A stretch of DNA of 64,000 bases from Nitrospirota bacterium (GTDB lineage Bacteria > Nitrospirota > Nitrospiria > 2-01-FULL-66-17): NCBI GenBank assembly GCA_040757335.1, contig JBFLXB010000013.1, forward strand, positions 1 through 64,000, written 5' to 3'. This document shows, piece after piece, positions 7,547 to 15,147 of this stretch. The position numbers and the translations under genes are program-made. The notes under the pieces are model-generated. The model made no database searches, had not been told where the DNA came from, and saw nothing but the letters and a program-made list of their open reading frames with translations. Within the stretch, counting starts at the first letter, position 1. Every line of letters starts with the position of its first letter.

Positions 7547-8023
7547 TCAACTGCGCGCTGAATCCAGCCGGCGCCACGTGATTTCAACGCTTCCGGACAC
7601 AAATCCGGTGTCGTCGCCGACCAGCTCGGTGCGACACTGGATCAGGCGGATACGAATCTCGTACGGATACCCCGGCAGGGGCAGTCTCCGGTCGTCCGGG
7701 AAATACCGTTCACGGCTGAGCCAGGCGAGCACGTCGCTGGGGTGGGGTCCACCGGAGGGAATGCCCCGTCGCAGGACGTTCGTCCCGACTGACCCGGCTC
7801 CGCGCTCAACGACCTGCACTTCCCATCCGAAATGCGCGACGCGGGAATGGGCGATCCGCACGACGCGCAGCAGCAGCGTTGAGTCGATCTCCCGCGTGAT
7901 GGTTTCGCGCGGATCGGTGACGTCGAAGCGAAGGGTTTGCGCGGGCAGCGAATCGGCGGAGAGCGCAGCGGCTCCCGGCGTGATCCACCAGACGATCCAC
8001 ACCTGGAGCAGGTACCGCGCCAT
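7547..8023 (-). CDS. Hypothetical exported protein
   Basis: A 158-residue protein. From the ATG at 8023 it starts MARYLLQVWIVWWITPGAAALSA, a plausible signal peptide, so this start is preferred over 8041. The mature part is beta-rich, with several alternating charged and hydrophobic strands (TLRFDVTDPRETITREI, SGSVEITWRRL), and no recognised domain. It is convergent with the phosphotransferase and divergent from cstA. A periplasmic role is inferred only from the signal. Confidence 0.6.
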   Translation of the reverse strand: MARYLLQVWIVWWITPGAAALSADSLPAQTLRFDVTDPRETITREIDSTLLLRVVRIAHSRVAHFGWEVQVVERGAGSVGTNVLRRGIPSGGPHPSDVLAWLSRERYFPDDRRLPLPGYPYEIRIRLIQCRTELVGDDTGFVSGSVEITWRRLDSARS

Positions 8024-8124
8024 TCGTCCTCGGTCGAGCAAGGCTCTCGCGATGATCGGTGCAGGAGCACGCTAACACGGGCTCACAAAACAGGTCAAAC
8101 CGAAGCAGTGCGCGGGTCTTTGCT

Positions 8125-8154
8125 TTGACTTTGCGGCAGAGCCTCCGCTACCAT
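8125..8154 (+). promoter_or_regulatory. cstA promoter
   Basis: TTGACT, 18 bases, TACCAT. The predicted start point is a few bases before the cstA ATG at 8167. This fits a sigma-70-type promoter and supports the short cstA start. Confidence 0.5.
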
Positions 8155-8166
8155 TTCCCACTTACC

Positions 8167-10119
8167 ATGAACGCCGTCTGGAAGCATGTGATTTGGGCCG
8201 GGATTGCCCTGCTGTGCGCGGTTGCGTTTGCGATCGTGACCGGGCTCGTTCGCCCGGAGGAAAACGTCAACGCGCTCTGGCTGGTCGTAGCTGCGGCGTG
8301 TTTCTACGTGCTCGCGTTCCGGTTTTACGGGCGCTTTCTCGGGCGGGTGGTGGGTCTGGATGACCGCCGCATCACCCCCGCGCATCGCCTCAACGATGGA
8401 AAGAACTTTCACCCCACGCACCGATGGGTGCTCTTCGGCCACCACTTTGCCGCGATCGCGGGCGCCGGCCCGTTGCTGGGGCCGGTGCTCGCGGCGCAGT
8501 TCGGGTATCTCCCGGGATTCCTTTGGCTCGTGATCGGCGCAGTCGTTGCGGGCGCGGTGCAGGACTTCGTGATCCTGGTCGGGTCGCTTCGCCGCAACGG
8601 TCGGTCGCTCCCGCAAATCGCGCGCGACGAAGTGGGGCCGGTCACGGGGCTGGCCACCGCGATCGCCGTATTGTTCATCGTGATCGTGGCTCTGGCCGGG
8701 CTGGGCCTTGCCGTGGTCAACGCACTCGCGCACAACCCCTGGGGCACGTTCACGCTGGCCATGACCATACCCATCGCGCTTTTGATGGGGCTGTACCTTC
8801 AGCGCTGGCGGCCCGGTCGGGTCGGCGAGGTCTCGCTGATCGGCGTGGGGTTGCTGCTTACCGCGGTCGTGATCGGCCGTCCGGTGGCCGCCACGCCGCT
8901 GGGCGCGGTATTCGACCTGGGACGCGAGAGCCTGGTCTGGTGGCTCGCGGGGTATGGATTTCTCGCATCGGTGCTGCCGGTCTGGCTCTTGTTGGCGCCG
9001 CGCGACTACCTGTCGTCGTTCATGAAAGTCGGCGTGGTGGTCTTACTGGCCGGCGGCGTGATCGCGATGGCGCCGGAACTCCAGATGCCGGCGACCACGG
9101 CGTTCATCGGGGGCGGCGGGCCGATCATTCCCGGCACGCTGTTTCCCTTCGTCTTCATCACCATCGCGTGCGGTGCGATCTCCGGGTTTCACTCCCTGGT
9201 GTGTTCCGGCACCACGCCCAAAATGATCGAGCGCGAAGGGCACGCGTTGGTGGGCTACGGCGCGATGCTGATGGAGAGCTTCGTCGGCGTGATGGCGCTG
9301 ATCGCCGCGACGATTCTCATCCCCGGCGACTATTTCGCGATCAACACCACCTTGCCGCCGGACCAACTCACCGCGTTGGGGTTCCCCCCCGTGGAGGTCG
9401 GAGAGCTCTCGCGCATGGTCGAGACCAACGTGGTGGGCCGACCCGGGGGCGCGGTGTCGCTCGCGGTCGGGATGGCCTCTATTTTCGGGTCGATTCCGGG
9501 TCTGCGGGGCCTGATCGCGTACTGGTATCAATTCGCGTTGTTGTTCGAGGCGCTGTTTATCCTGACCACGATCGACGCGGGCACGCGCGTGGCTCGGTAC
9601 TTGATCCAGGAACTGGGAAGCGCCGTGTCCCCACGCGTCGCGGATCTGAACTGGATGCCCGGCGTGCTCGCCTCGAGCGCGGTGGTCGTGGCGGCGTGGG
9701 GGTACTTGATCGCCAACGGAACGATTTCCACGGTGTGGCCCATGTTCGGTGCCGCGAACCAATTGCTGGGGACACTGGCGCTCTGCGTGGGCACCACGCT
9801 GCTGATCAAGATGGGGCGAGCACGCTTCCTGTGGGTGACGGTCGTCCCGATGTTGTTTGTGGGGACCATTACGCTCACCGCGTCCTGGCAGCTCTTCGGG
9901 TTTTTTTCCGCCAAGGCGGCCGCTGCGACCGTGACGAAAGACGCGTTCAACCTCCGTCTCGACGCGTGGCTGGTCGCGCTGGTGGCCATCCTCGCGGTGG
10001 TGATTCTCAGCGACTCCGTGAGGCAGTGGTACGGGTATCTCGTCCAGAAGCGCCCCTACCGGTCCACGGAAGTGAGCGGGCCGGAGGTGTACTCGCTTCC
10101 CACCGACCCCGGCTGTTAG
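8167..10119 (+). CDS. cstA: CstA-family carbon starvation transporter
   Basis: A 650-residue polytopic inner-membrane protein of the CstA family, whose known members take up peptides or pyruvate. Hydrophobic helices run through the whole length. Family landmarks include FHPTHRWVLFGHHFAAIAGAGPLLGPVLAAQ-like segments near residue 78-105 and GFHSLVCSGTTPKMI near residue 340. The ATG at 8167 is chosen: the frame is open to 8059, but the extra 36 residues are basic and non-hydrophobic, and a promoter lies between. A palindromic repeat starts directly after its stop. Confidence 0.93.
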   Translation: MNAVWKHVIWAGIALLCAVAFAIVTGLVRPEENVNALWLVVAAACFYVLAFRFYGRFLGRVVGLDDRRITPAHRLNDGKNFHPTHRWVLFGHHFAAIAGAGPLLGPVLAAQFGYLPGFLWLVIGAVVAGAVQDFVILVGSLRRNGRSLPQIARDEVGPVTGLATAIAVLFIVIVALAGLGLAVVNALAHNPWGTFTLAMTIPIALLMGLYLQRWRPGRVGEVSLIGVGLLLTAVVIGRPVAATPLGAVFDLGRESLVWWLAGYGFLASVLPVWLLLAPRDYLSSFMKVGVVVLLAGGVIAMAPELQMPATTAFIGGGGPIIPGTLFPFVFITIACGAISGFHSLVCSGTTPKMIEREGHALVGYGAMLMESFVGVMALIAATILIPGDYFAINTTLPPDQLTALGFPPVEVGELSRMVETNVVGRPGGAVSLAVGMASIFGSIPGLRGLIAYWYQFALLFEALFILTTIDAGTRVARYLIQELGSAVSPRVADLNWMPGVLASSAVVVAAWGYLIANGTISTVWPMFGAANQLLGTLALCVGTTLLIKMGRARFLWVTVVPMLFVGTITLTASWQLFGFFSAKAAAATVTKDAFNLRLDAWLVALVAILAVVILSDSVRQWYGYLVQKRPYRSTEVSGPEVYSLPTDPGC

Positions 10120-10243
10120 GAGCCCGTCCATGAATGGCCATCTGCGGCGTTGGCGCTGCGCTTCCGCTCCTCACGTACTCACCACGTACGCTCCGGTGCG
10201 GTTCTCGCGCCGCCTTGCATCTGGCGCATTCCTGAACGGGCTC
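10120..10243 (+). repeat. Long palindromic repeat, copy B
   Basis: It starts at the base after the cstA stop codon. The outer arms are GAGCCCGTCCATGAATGG and the complement of CATTCCTGAACGGGCTC. The core reads CCATCTGCGGCGTTGG, CTCACGTACTCACCACGTACG, CTCCGGTGCGG and CCGCCTTGCATCTGGC. The apical hairpin has changed on both sides (CGTACT...ACGTACG) relative to other copies. It is in forward orientation relative to cstA. Confidence 0.85.
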
Positions 10244-10266
10244 CCGCCCGACAGGACGCGGGCGGG
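10243..10266. terminator. GC-rich hairpin before der
   Basis: CCCGCCCG and CGGGCGGG form a perfect 8-bp stem around ACAGGACG. It follows repeat B immediately and precedes TATAAA at 10269. No T-run follows, so it could be part of a 5' leader or a weak terminator. Confidence 0.45.
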
Positions 10267-10293
10267 ACTATAAAGCTGCGACGGGGGCCTACC

Positions 10294-11652
10294 ATGTACC
10301 CGCGACCATTTGTTGCTGTGATCGGGCGGCCCAACGTGGGGAAGTCCACGTTGTTCAACCGCTTGATCGGCCGTCGGGTGGCGGTGGTACAGGATGAGCC
10401 GGGCGTGACGCGCGACCGCAACTATTACGCGGTGGAGTATTGCGGCACGCCGTTCACGCTCGTCGATACCGGGGGGATGACCGGAGCCCCCCCCGCCCGT
10501 CCCTCCCCTCCTCGGGGGGAGGGTGACGGTGAACGGCTCCTTGCAGACGTTCAGCGTCAAACCGACCTCGCGATTCAGGAAGCCGATCGCATCATTTACT
10601 TGATGGACGGCCGTGACGGATTGCTGCCCATTGATCGAGAGATCGCCGAGCGCCTGCGCAAGATCGACAAGCCCGTGTGGTATGCCGTCAACAAAATCGA
10701 CGGCCCCAAACACGAGGCCAAGGTCATGGAGTTCTACCAGCTCGGCGTCGAGCGTCTTTTCCCGATCTCCGCGGAACACGGATACGGCGTGGATGAGCTG
10801 CTGGAGGCCGCGATCCCGAGGGCAGAACCGAGGACGGAACCGACGGAGACCGGGACGATCCCGAGGGTCGTGGTCCTCGGCCGGCCCAACGCCGGCAAAT
10901 CCACGTTGATCAACACCTTGCTCGGTGAAGAACGGTTGGTCACCAGCGACGTGCCGGGAACGACGCGCGACACCATCGACACGCTGGTCGAGCGGGGAGG
11001 AAAGACCTATCGCTTCGTGGACACCGCGGGCCTGCGTCGCCGCGGTAAAGTCAGCCGCGGGGTTGAACATTTCAGCGCAGAGCGCGCCCGCGATGCCCTA
11101 GCTAGGGCGGACATCGCGCTGATTTTGATTGACGCGACTGAAGGTGTCGTCGACCAGGAAACCAAAATCGTCGGGGAAGTGTTGGCTGCTGGCCGGGCCT
11201 GCGCGCTGGTGATCAACAAGTGGGATCTCAAGCCGCCGGGCGAGACCGAGCGAACCGCATTCCTGACCGAAGTCACGCGCAGATTCGCCTTTGTCGAACA
11301 CGCGCCGGTGTTGTTCATCTCGGCGCTCAAAGGCGCGGGCGTCGGGAAAATCTTTTCGATCATCGATGACGTGATGACGGCCTACACCACGCGGGTCAGC
11401 ACTGGGGACCTCAACCGGTTCTTCGAGGGCGTGGTCCGCGACCACCCGCCGCCGTTGTCCAAGGGGCGGCCAGTTCGTCTCAACTACATCACGCAGGCCG
11501 GTGTGAAGCCGCCGACATTCGTGGTCTTCGCCAGCGATGCCAAAGCCGTAGCGACCCACTACCGCCGCTACCTGGAAAACGCCCTCCGCCAGCGCTTCGG
11601 CTTCCGCGGCACGCCGATCCGCATCGTCGTCCGCTCCAAACGCAGCCGCTAG
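10294..11652 (+). CDS. der: GTPase Der (EngA), ribosome assembly
   Basis: A double-GTPase that assists 50S ribosome assembly. G domain 1 has GRPNVGKSTLFN (residues 9-20), DTGG and NKID; G domain 2 has GRPNAGKSTLIN (about 193-204), DTAGLRRRGKV and NKWD; a KH-like domain closes the protein (about 365-452). The frame is open to 10150, but the ATG at 10294 precedes the P-loop at the usual distance. Oddity: straight after DTGG in domain 1 the protein carries a Pro/Arg-rich insert (GAPPARPSPPRGEGDGE). It is encoded by a palindromic CCCTCCCC/GGGGAGGG hairpin, in a loop that contacts nucleotide. Confidence 0.95.
   Translation: MYPRPFVAVIGRPNVGKSTLFNRLIGRRVAVVQDEPGVTRDRNYYAVEYCGTPFTLVDTGGMTGAPPARPSPPRGEGDGERLLADVQRQTDLAIQEADRIIYLMDGRDGLLPIDREIAERLRKIDKPVWYAVNKIDGPKHEAKVMEFYQLGVERLFPISAEHGYGVDELLEAAIPRAEPRTEPTETGTIPRVVVLGRPNAGKSTLINTLLGEERLVTSDVPGTTRDTIDTLVERGGKTYRFVDTAGLRRRGKVSRGVEHFSAERARDALARADIALILIDATEGVVDQETKIVGEVLAAGRACALVINKWDLKPPGETERTAFLTEVTRRFAFVEHAPVLFISALKGAGVGKIFSIIDDVMTAYTTRVSTGDLNRFFEGVVRDHPPPLSKGRPVRLNYITQAGVKPPTFVVFASDAKAVATHYRRYLENALRQRFGFRGTPIRIVVRSKRSR
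10501..10522 (+). repeat. Palindromic insert inside der coding sequence
   Basis: CCCTCCCC and GGGGAGGG form a stem around a short loop, within the switch-II region of G domain 1. The sequence resembles short intergenic CCCTC-palindromes common in bacteria. It keeps the reading frame, so it reads as an in-frame insertion that was tolerated. Confidence 0.5.
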
Positions 11653-11909
11653 CAGACTGCTGAAAAAGTCCGTCTGCGGCGTTGCTTCGCCATCTGCAAG
11701 GTAGCGACCATTTGCATGCACCTTCGGTGCTGGCAGATTCGCGGTCGTCGGAAACCGCACCGTGTCCCTTGAAGGGACACGGATCCGATCCGCGTCGAAG
11801 ACGCGACCATGCGGTTCGCCGTTTTCGGCAAATCCTCACGTACGACCCAGTACGCTCCGGTTTCCTCCTCCCTGCGGCCTTGCAGCCAGAACTTTTTGAG
11901 CAGTCTGCT
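11651..11909 (+). repeat. Long palindromic repeat, copy C
   Basis: It overlaps the last two bases of the der stop codon. The outer arms are AGCAGACTGCTGAAAAAGTC and the complement of GAACTTTTTGAGCAGTCTGC, with few mismatches. The core (CGTCTGCGGCGTTG, CCTCACGTACG, CAGTACGCTCCGG, CTGCGGCCTTGCAGC) is longer than in other copies. The left half carries about 130 extra bases with small hairpins, for example ACCTTCGGTGCT and GTGTCCCTTGAAGGGACAC. It is in forward orientation relative to der. Confidence 0.82.
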
Positions 11910-11966
11910 GCACCCTTCGACATTTTCGGAATCCTGCCAGAAGATCTATTCTGTGGGGTGTTTAAA

Positions 11967-11988
11967 CGCCCCGGAATTCCACGGGGCG
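11967..11988 (-). terminator. Hairpin between repeats C and D
   Basis: CGCCCCG and CGGGGCG form a 7-bp stem around GAATTCCA. On the minus strand the stem is followed by TTTAAAC, so it could terminate transcription of the minus-strand vWA gene. The 11653-12114 gap otherwise holds only repeats C and D. Confidence 0.45.
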
Positions 11989-12112
11989 AGCCCGTTCAGA
12001 AGCGGGCCAGATGCAAGGCGGCGTCGCCCGCCCGGACCGCAGCGTACTGGGTGCGTACGTGAGGACCGGACGGGCGACGCCAACGCCGCAGATGGCCCCT
12101 TATGGACGGGCT
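11989..12112 (-). repeat. Long palindromic repeat, copy D
   Basis: Same family, reverse orientation on the plus strand. Its outer arms (AGCCCGTTCAGAAGCGGGCC and the complement of GGCCCCTTATGGACGGGCT) resemble those of copy B. Core motifs in reverse are CCAGATGCAAGGCGG, CGTACGTGAGG and CGCCGCAGATGG. It ends two bases before the stop codon of the minus-strand vWA gene at 12115-12117, so relative to that gene it is again in the forward sense. Confidence 0.85.
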
Positions 12113-12114
12113 AA

Positions 12115-12882
12115 CTAGGCGGAGGTGGAGCGGACGCGATAGTCCACATTATCCCGCACCCACTTCCACAGCCGCTCCTGCTCCGCAAGATCGGCATCCG
12201 GCGCCATCTGGTCCTTCCAGCCTTTCATGACCTCGGCTTCCACGGTCCACATGCGCACGCGCTGCCGCGGCACCAGTTTACGCCAATAGTCTCCGACTTT
12301 GGGGCTGGCGTAGGCGAGGCGGAGCGTGAGGTTGCGCGTCAGATAGTCCAGCGAACTCAGATCAAGCGTGGTATAGGCTGCCTGGCCCTTCTGGCCGTTC
12401 GCATCCGGTATCCCGTCGCTGATCACCACCAGGCTGATCGGTGCCAACACCAAATTCCGTTCTTTGGAGATCCGAGCCACCTGTCGGAAAAACGCGTTGT
12501 AATCCGTCAACGTGTCAGTCGGGGGAAACCACGTCCGCAAATCGGCTTCGATCTGCTCCACGGTCTTGCCGGAGAAATCGTGGATGGGGTGGAACGCTTT
12601 GGGTTCGTCCGCGCTCTGCCCGCCGATCGATCCCACGAACAGCTCTCGCGGCACGGCGAGACCGCCCAGCCCATTGAGGTGGCCGTAGAGATAGTGGGCC
12701 AGGAACGTCAGGGAGTCATCGTAGTACCCGGAGCTCCCGAACGATCCGCTGGTATCCACGGCCACAAACATGGTAAGCCGTGGCTTCTGCGAATCGGACC
12801 GGGGCGCACACGCTGCGAGACTGCTCCCCACGATGAGGGTTGCCATTAACCAGGTTGCGCACAATCGAGTTCGCAGCGTCAT
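12115..12882 (-). CDS. VWA-domain lipoprotein
   Basis: A 255-residue protein. From the ATG at 12882 it has a lipoprotein signal with lipobox SLAAC near residue 20-24, then a von Willebrand factor A fold. The metal-site motif DTSGSFG (DxSxS) lies at about residue 40, and VISDGIPD at the far side of the fold. The C-terminal part is Trp-rich (LWKWVRDNVDY). Likely anchored to a membrane and binding a protein partner through the MIDAS metal. Its start overlaps the stop of the upstream membrane gene (ATGA), so the two form a translationally coupled pair; function unknown. Confidence 0.8.
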   Translation of the reverse strand: MTLRTRLCATWLMATLIVGSSLAACAPRSDSQKPRLTMFVAVDTSGSFGSSGYYDDSLTFLAHYLYGHLNGLGGLAVPRELFVGSIGGQSADEPKAFHPIHDFSGKTVEQIEADLRTWFPPTDTLTDYNAFFRQVARISKERNLVLAPISLVVISDGIPDANGQKGQAAYTTLDLSSLDYLTRNLTLRLAYASPKVGDYWRKLVPRQRVRMWTVEAEVMKGWKDQMAPDADLAEQERLWKWVRDNVDYRVRSTSA

Positions 12883-14111
12883 GGCATCACCTTTTTGGGT
12901 TGGAGCTGAATCGCACCCAATGCCTGCCGCGTGGCCATGACCTCCTTCAGGGTCCTGAACGGCAGACTGAAGATCGGCCGGGAGGTCACGAGGATGAGGG
13001 AGAAGTTGACCATCGCCCCCAACACGTGGAGCGCCGGTAACGCGAGGAACTCCAGCATCTCGTCGCTCTTCTCGTGCAACCAAGTGATCTCGCGCTTGAA
13101 GTCCGCGATGGGCTCCTGCCACCACGGGGCCGTATCCGCGGCCGCCACAGGGGCGGCCTGTTGCGGATCCACCAGCGGTCGGCGCGAAATGAACGCCAGG
13201 AGCGGCGGGGTCCCGAACTGAGCGAACAGGAACCACGTCATCCCGCGGATACCGAGCCAACCAAAGGTGGCCAACGCGAGCGTCAGGCCGATGCCCATGC
13301 GGAATTCCTCGCTGGTCTGTTGGGCGATCCACGGCGTGACCGCGTCCACCAACTCGCGGTAAAGGAACATCACCTCGAAGAACATGACAAACAGCTCGAC
13401 CACGATCATCTGCGCCAGGAACTTCATCTCGCGCGCCTTGACCGCATCGATCAGGGCCTGCACGCAGGCAAAACTACCCGCGATGAGCATAAACAGAAAC
13501 AGCCACAACACCGGTCCCATCAGCGGGGGCGTGTCCGCACCGACCAAATCGGCGATCACCTCGGACACCGTGGGAAACAACGTATAGGTAAAGATCGTGG
13601 TCTCCAGCGCGCACCAGAAGAGGAGCATGACGAACGCGATCCACGGTACGCCTGGCCTAAAATAGCTCTCCGTCATCTTGCCGGTCATGGTAAACGGCAG
13701 CAGGATAATTTGGCGCACGGACTCCGCCAGCATCTTGAGGGCCAACCGAACCAGCGTGAAGCCCCATCCGATGAGCACGGTGGCGGCTCGGATGGTTCCC
13801 ACCCAGAACAGCCACACCGCTCGGGCGCCGTCCCACCAACCCAGCGCCAAGGCGGAGAAAAAGTTCACGCGGTTGGAGCGAAACGGGACGGTGTACACGG
13901 CCAACAAGGTGCACCACACGGCCGTCGCCCACAGCAGGACGGGTAGCAGCAGGAACGCAAACTTGGCGGCAGCGGCCCAGCCCGAGTCCGAGTAGCTAAA
14001 GAACGTGAGCAAGACGTCTTGCATTCCGGGGATCCACGAAATCGGAACCAAAAGGACTTCCGCCACGCCCCGCCATTGTTCCGGAACCATGTTCACGATC
14101 TGTTCAAACAT
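12879..14111 (-). CDS. Polytopic membrane protein, partner of VWA lipoprotein
   Basis: About 410 residues. The ATG at 14111 is chosen because GGGAGG precedes it; the upstream frame is basic and proline-rich. Eight or so hydrophobic segments are seen, such as FAFLLLPVLLWATAVWCTLLAVY, VLWLFLFMLIAGSFACVQALI and ELFVMFFEVMFLY. They are separated by short loops and followed by a Trp-rich soluble region (TAPWWQEPIADFKREITWLHEKSDEM). No recognised family. It overlaps the VWA lipoprotein gene by four bases, suggesting the two products act together at the inner membrane. Confidence 0.72.
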   Translation of the reverse strand: MFEQIVNMVPEQWRGVAEVLLVPISWIPGMQDVLLTFFSYSDSGWAAAAKFAFLLLPVLLWATAVWCTLLAVYTVPFRSNRVNFFSALALGWWDGARAVWLFWVGTIRAATVLIGWGFTLVRLALKMLAESVRQIILLPFTMTGKMTESYFRPGVPWIAFVMLLFWCALETTIFTYTLFPTVSEVIADLVGADTPPLMGPVLWLFLFMLIAGSFACVQALIDAVKAREMKFLAQMIVVELFVMFFEVMFLYRELVDAVTPWIAQQTSEEFRMGIGLTLALATFGWLGIRGMTWFLFAQFGTPPLLAFISRRPLVDPQQAAPVAAADTAPWWQEPIADFKREITWLHEKSDEMLEFLALPALHVLGAMVNFSLILVTSRPIFSLPFRTLKEVMATRQALGAIQLQPKKVMP

Positions 14112-14402
14112 GTCGACCTCCCTCCCTCGCTTGCGCAGCCGAACGGAGGCGCGAAGTCCCGCGCCGAGGTTCGGAGACGCCTTTGCTCCTTCGTTCTCTC
14201 CCGCCGGTTCCCGTCGCCGGGGTCGGAAAGTGTCCATTCCCGACCACTTCTCACGTGGCGCCGGGCGACCCGCCGTGCGCCGCCAGATAAAGGGGCTTCC
14301 GCGTTTCCGCCCCCAAAACAGCGTGGGGGAAGGTAGCACGGAACCGCCAGAGGTCAAGGACGGAATTTTGTGCCGTGGGAAAACCCCATGCCCGCCGATC
14401 CC

Positions 14403-14432
14403 TTGACAACGAGGGCGCGGGTTCCGTATTTT
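14403..14432 (+). promoter_or_regulatory. Promoter of tetR-efflux operon
   Basis: A perfect -35 TTGACA is followed by 18 bases and TATTTT. The tandem TGAAC operators start at the end of the -10 box, which fits repression by the operon's own TetR protein. Confidence 0.6.
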
Positions 14433-14465
14433 GAACCTATGTTCATTATTCTGAACTCATATTCA
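14432..14465. promoter_or_regulatory. Tandem TetR-type operators
   Basis: TGAACCTATGTTCA at 14432-14445 is a clean inverted repeat (TGAAC...GTTCA). TGAACTCATATTCA at 14452-14465 is a degenerate second copy. Their centres are 20 bases apart, two helical turns, as expected for two dimers on one face of DNA. They overlap the promoter region in front of the tetR gene. Confidence 0.6.
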
Positions 14466-14502
14466 TCACTAAACCCGTCCCCCCTCCGTCAGGGTTGACG
14501 TT

Positions 14503-15147
14503 GTGACCCTTCCACAACGCAAGGCGCGCGAACTCGCGCAGCGGAAACTCGAAATTCTCACCGTCGCGGAGCGGCTGTTCGCTCGCAAGGGGTTCTTCAA
14601 AACCAGCATGGCGGAGATCGCGCAAGAAGCCGAGTTCTCGGTCGGCTCGCTCTACCAGTTTTTCCCGTCCAAAGACGCGGTGTACGTGGCGCTGATGGAG
14701 AACAAGTTCGCGGAGTATTTGGCGCTGGTGCAGCGCGAAGCGGCCGGCGGCAAGACCGTTTTCGACCAACTCGATGCGCTGATCGCCACCAAGTTCGGCT
14801 TCTTCGAAAAACACCGGAATTTCTTCCGGATCTACGTGACGGAATGGGGCGTCGGCGAGTGTTCGGTCAAAGGCGCGCTGGGTCAGCGGATCTCGGGGCT
14901 TCGGGAAGAGTACCTGGCCTTGCTCACCAGAACGATGGCAGCAGGCATCAGGCGCCGCGTGTTCCAGAAACTCGACGCGCGGGAGATGGCGCATCTCTTC
15001 GACGGCATGATGAACGCGATCATCCATCAGTGGATCGTCAGCGCCGGCGAGGAGTCGTTGGTCGCCAAGGCTGATGCAATTCGGGATGTCTTTTTACGCG
15101 GGGTGTTGGTTGCACAACCGGTTGGGGCCAAGATGAGAGGTCGGTGA
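14503..15147 (+). CDS. TetR/AcrR-family repressor
   Basis: A 214-residue regulator. The N-terminal HTH (residues 15-60: ILTVAERLFARKGFFKTSMA, then SVGSLYQFFPSKDAVY) is typical TetR. The C-terminal ligand/dimer domain is helical (residues 70-205). The start codon is GTG. It is the first gene of an efflux operon with outer-membrane, adaptor and pump genes, and its stop overlaps the next start. It presumably represses the operon by binding the TGAAC repeats upstream and is released by a pump substrate. Confidence 0.9.
   Translation: MTLPQRKARELAQRKLEILTVAERLFARKGFFKTSMAEIAQEAEFSVGSLYQFFPSKDAVYVALMENKFAEYLALVQREAAGGKTVFDQLDALIATKFGFFEKHRNFFRIYVTEWGVGECSVKGALGQRISGLREEYLALLTRTMAAGIRRRVFQKLDAREMAHLFDGMMNAIIHQWIVSAGEESLVAKADAIRDVFLRGVLVAQPVGAKMRGR

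Larger units (their letters stand above)
14112..14502. other. 391-base divergent intergenic region
   Basis: Between the membrane-protein gene (minus) and the TetR gene (plus). It contains the Shine-Dalgarno site of the membrane gene at its left end and the TetR-side promoter and tandem operators at 14403-14465. The central part (14150-14390) has no ORF with coding character and no repeat-family copy. Confidence 0.6.

Noticed and set aside
8059-8166. Upstream extension of cstA
   Set aside because: Basic, non-hydrophobic 36 residues; the promoter TTGACT-18-TACCAT lies inside it, so the start at 8167 is preferred.
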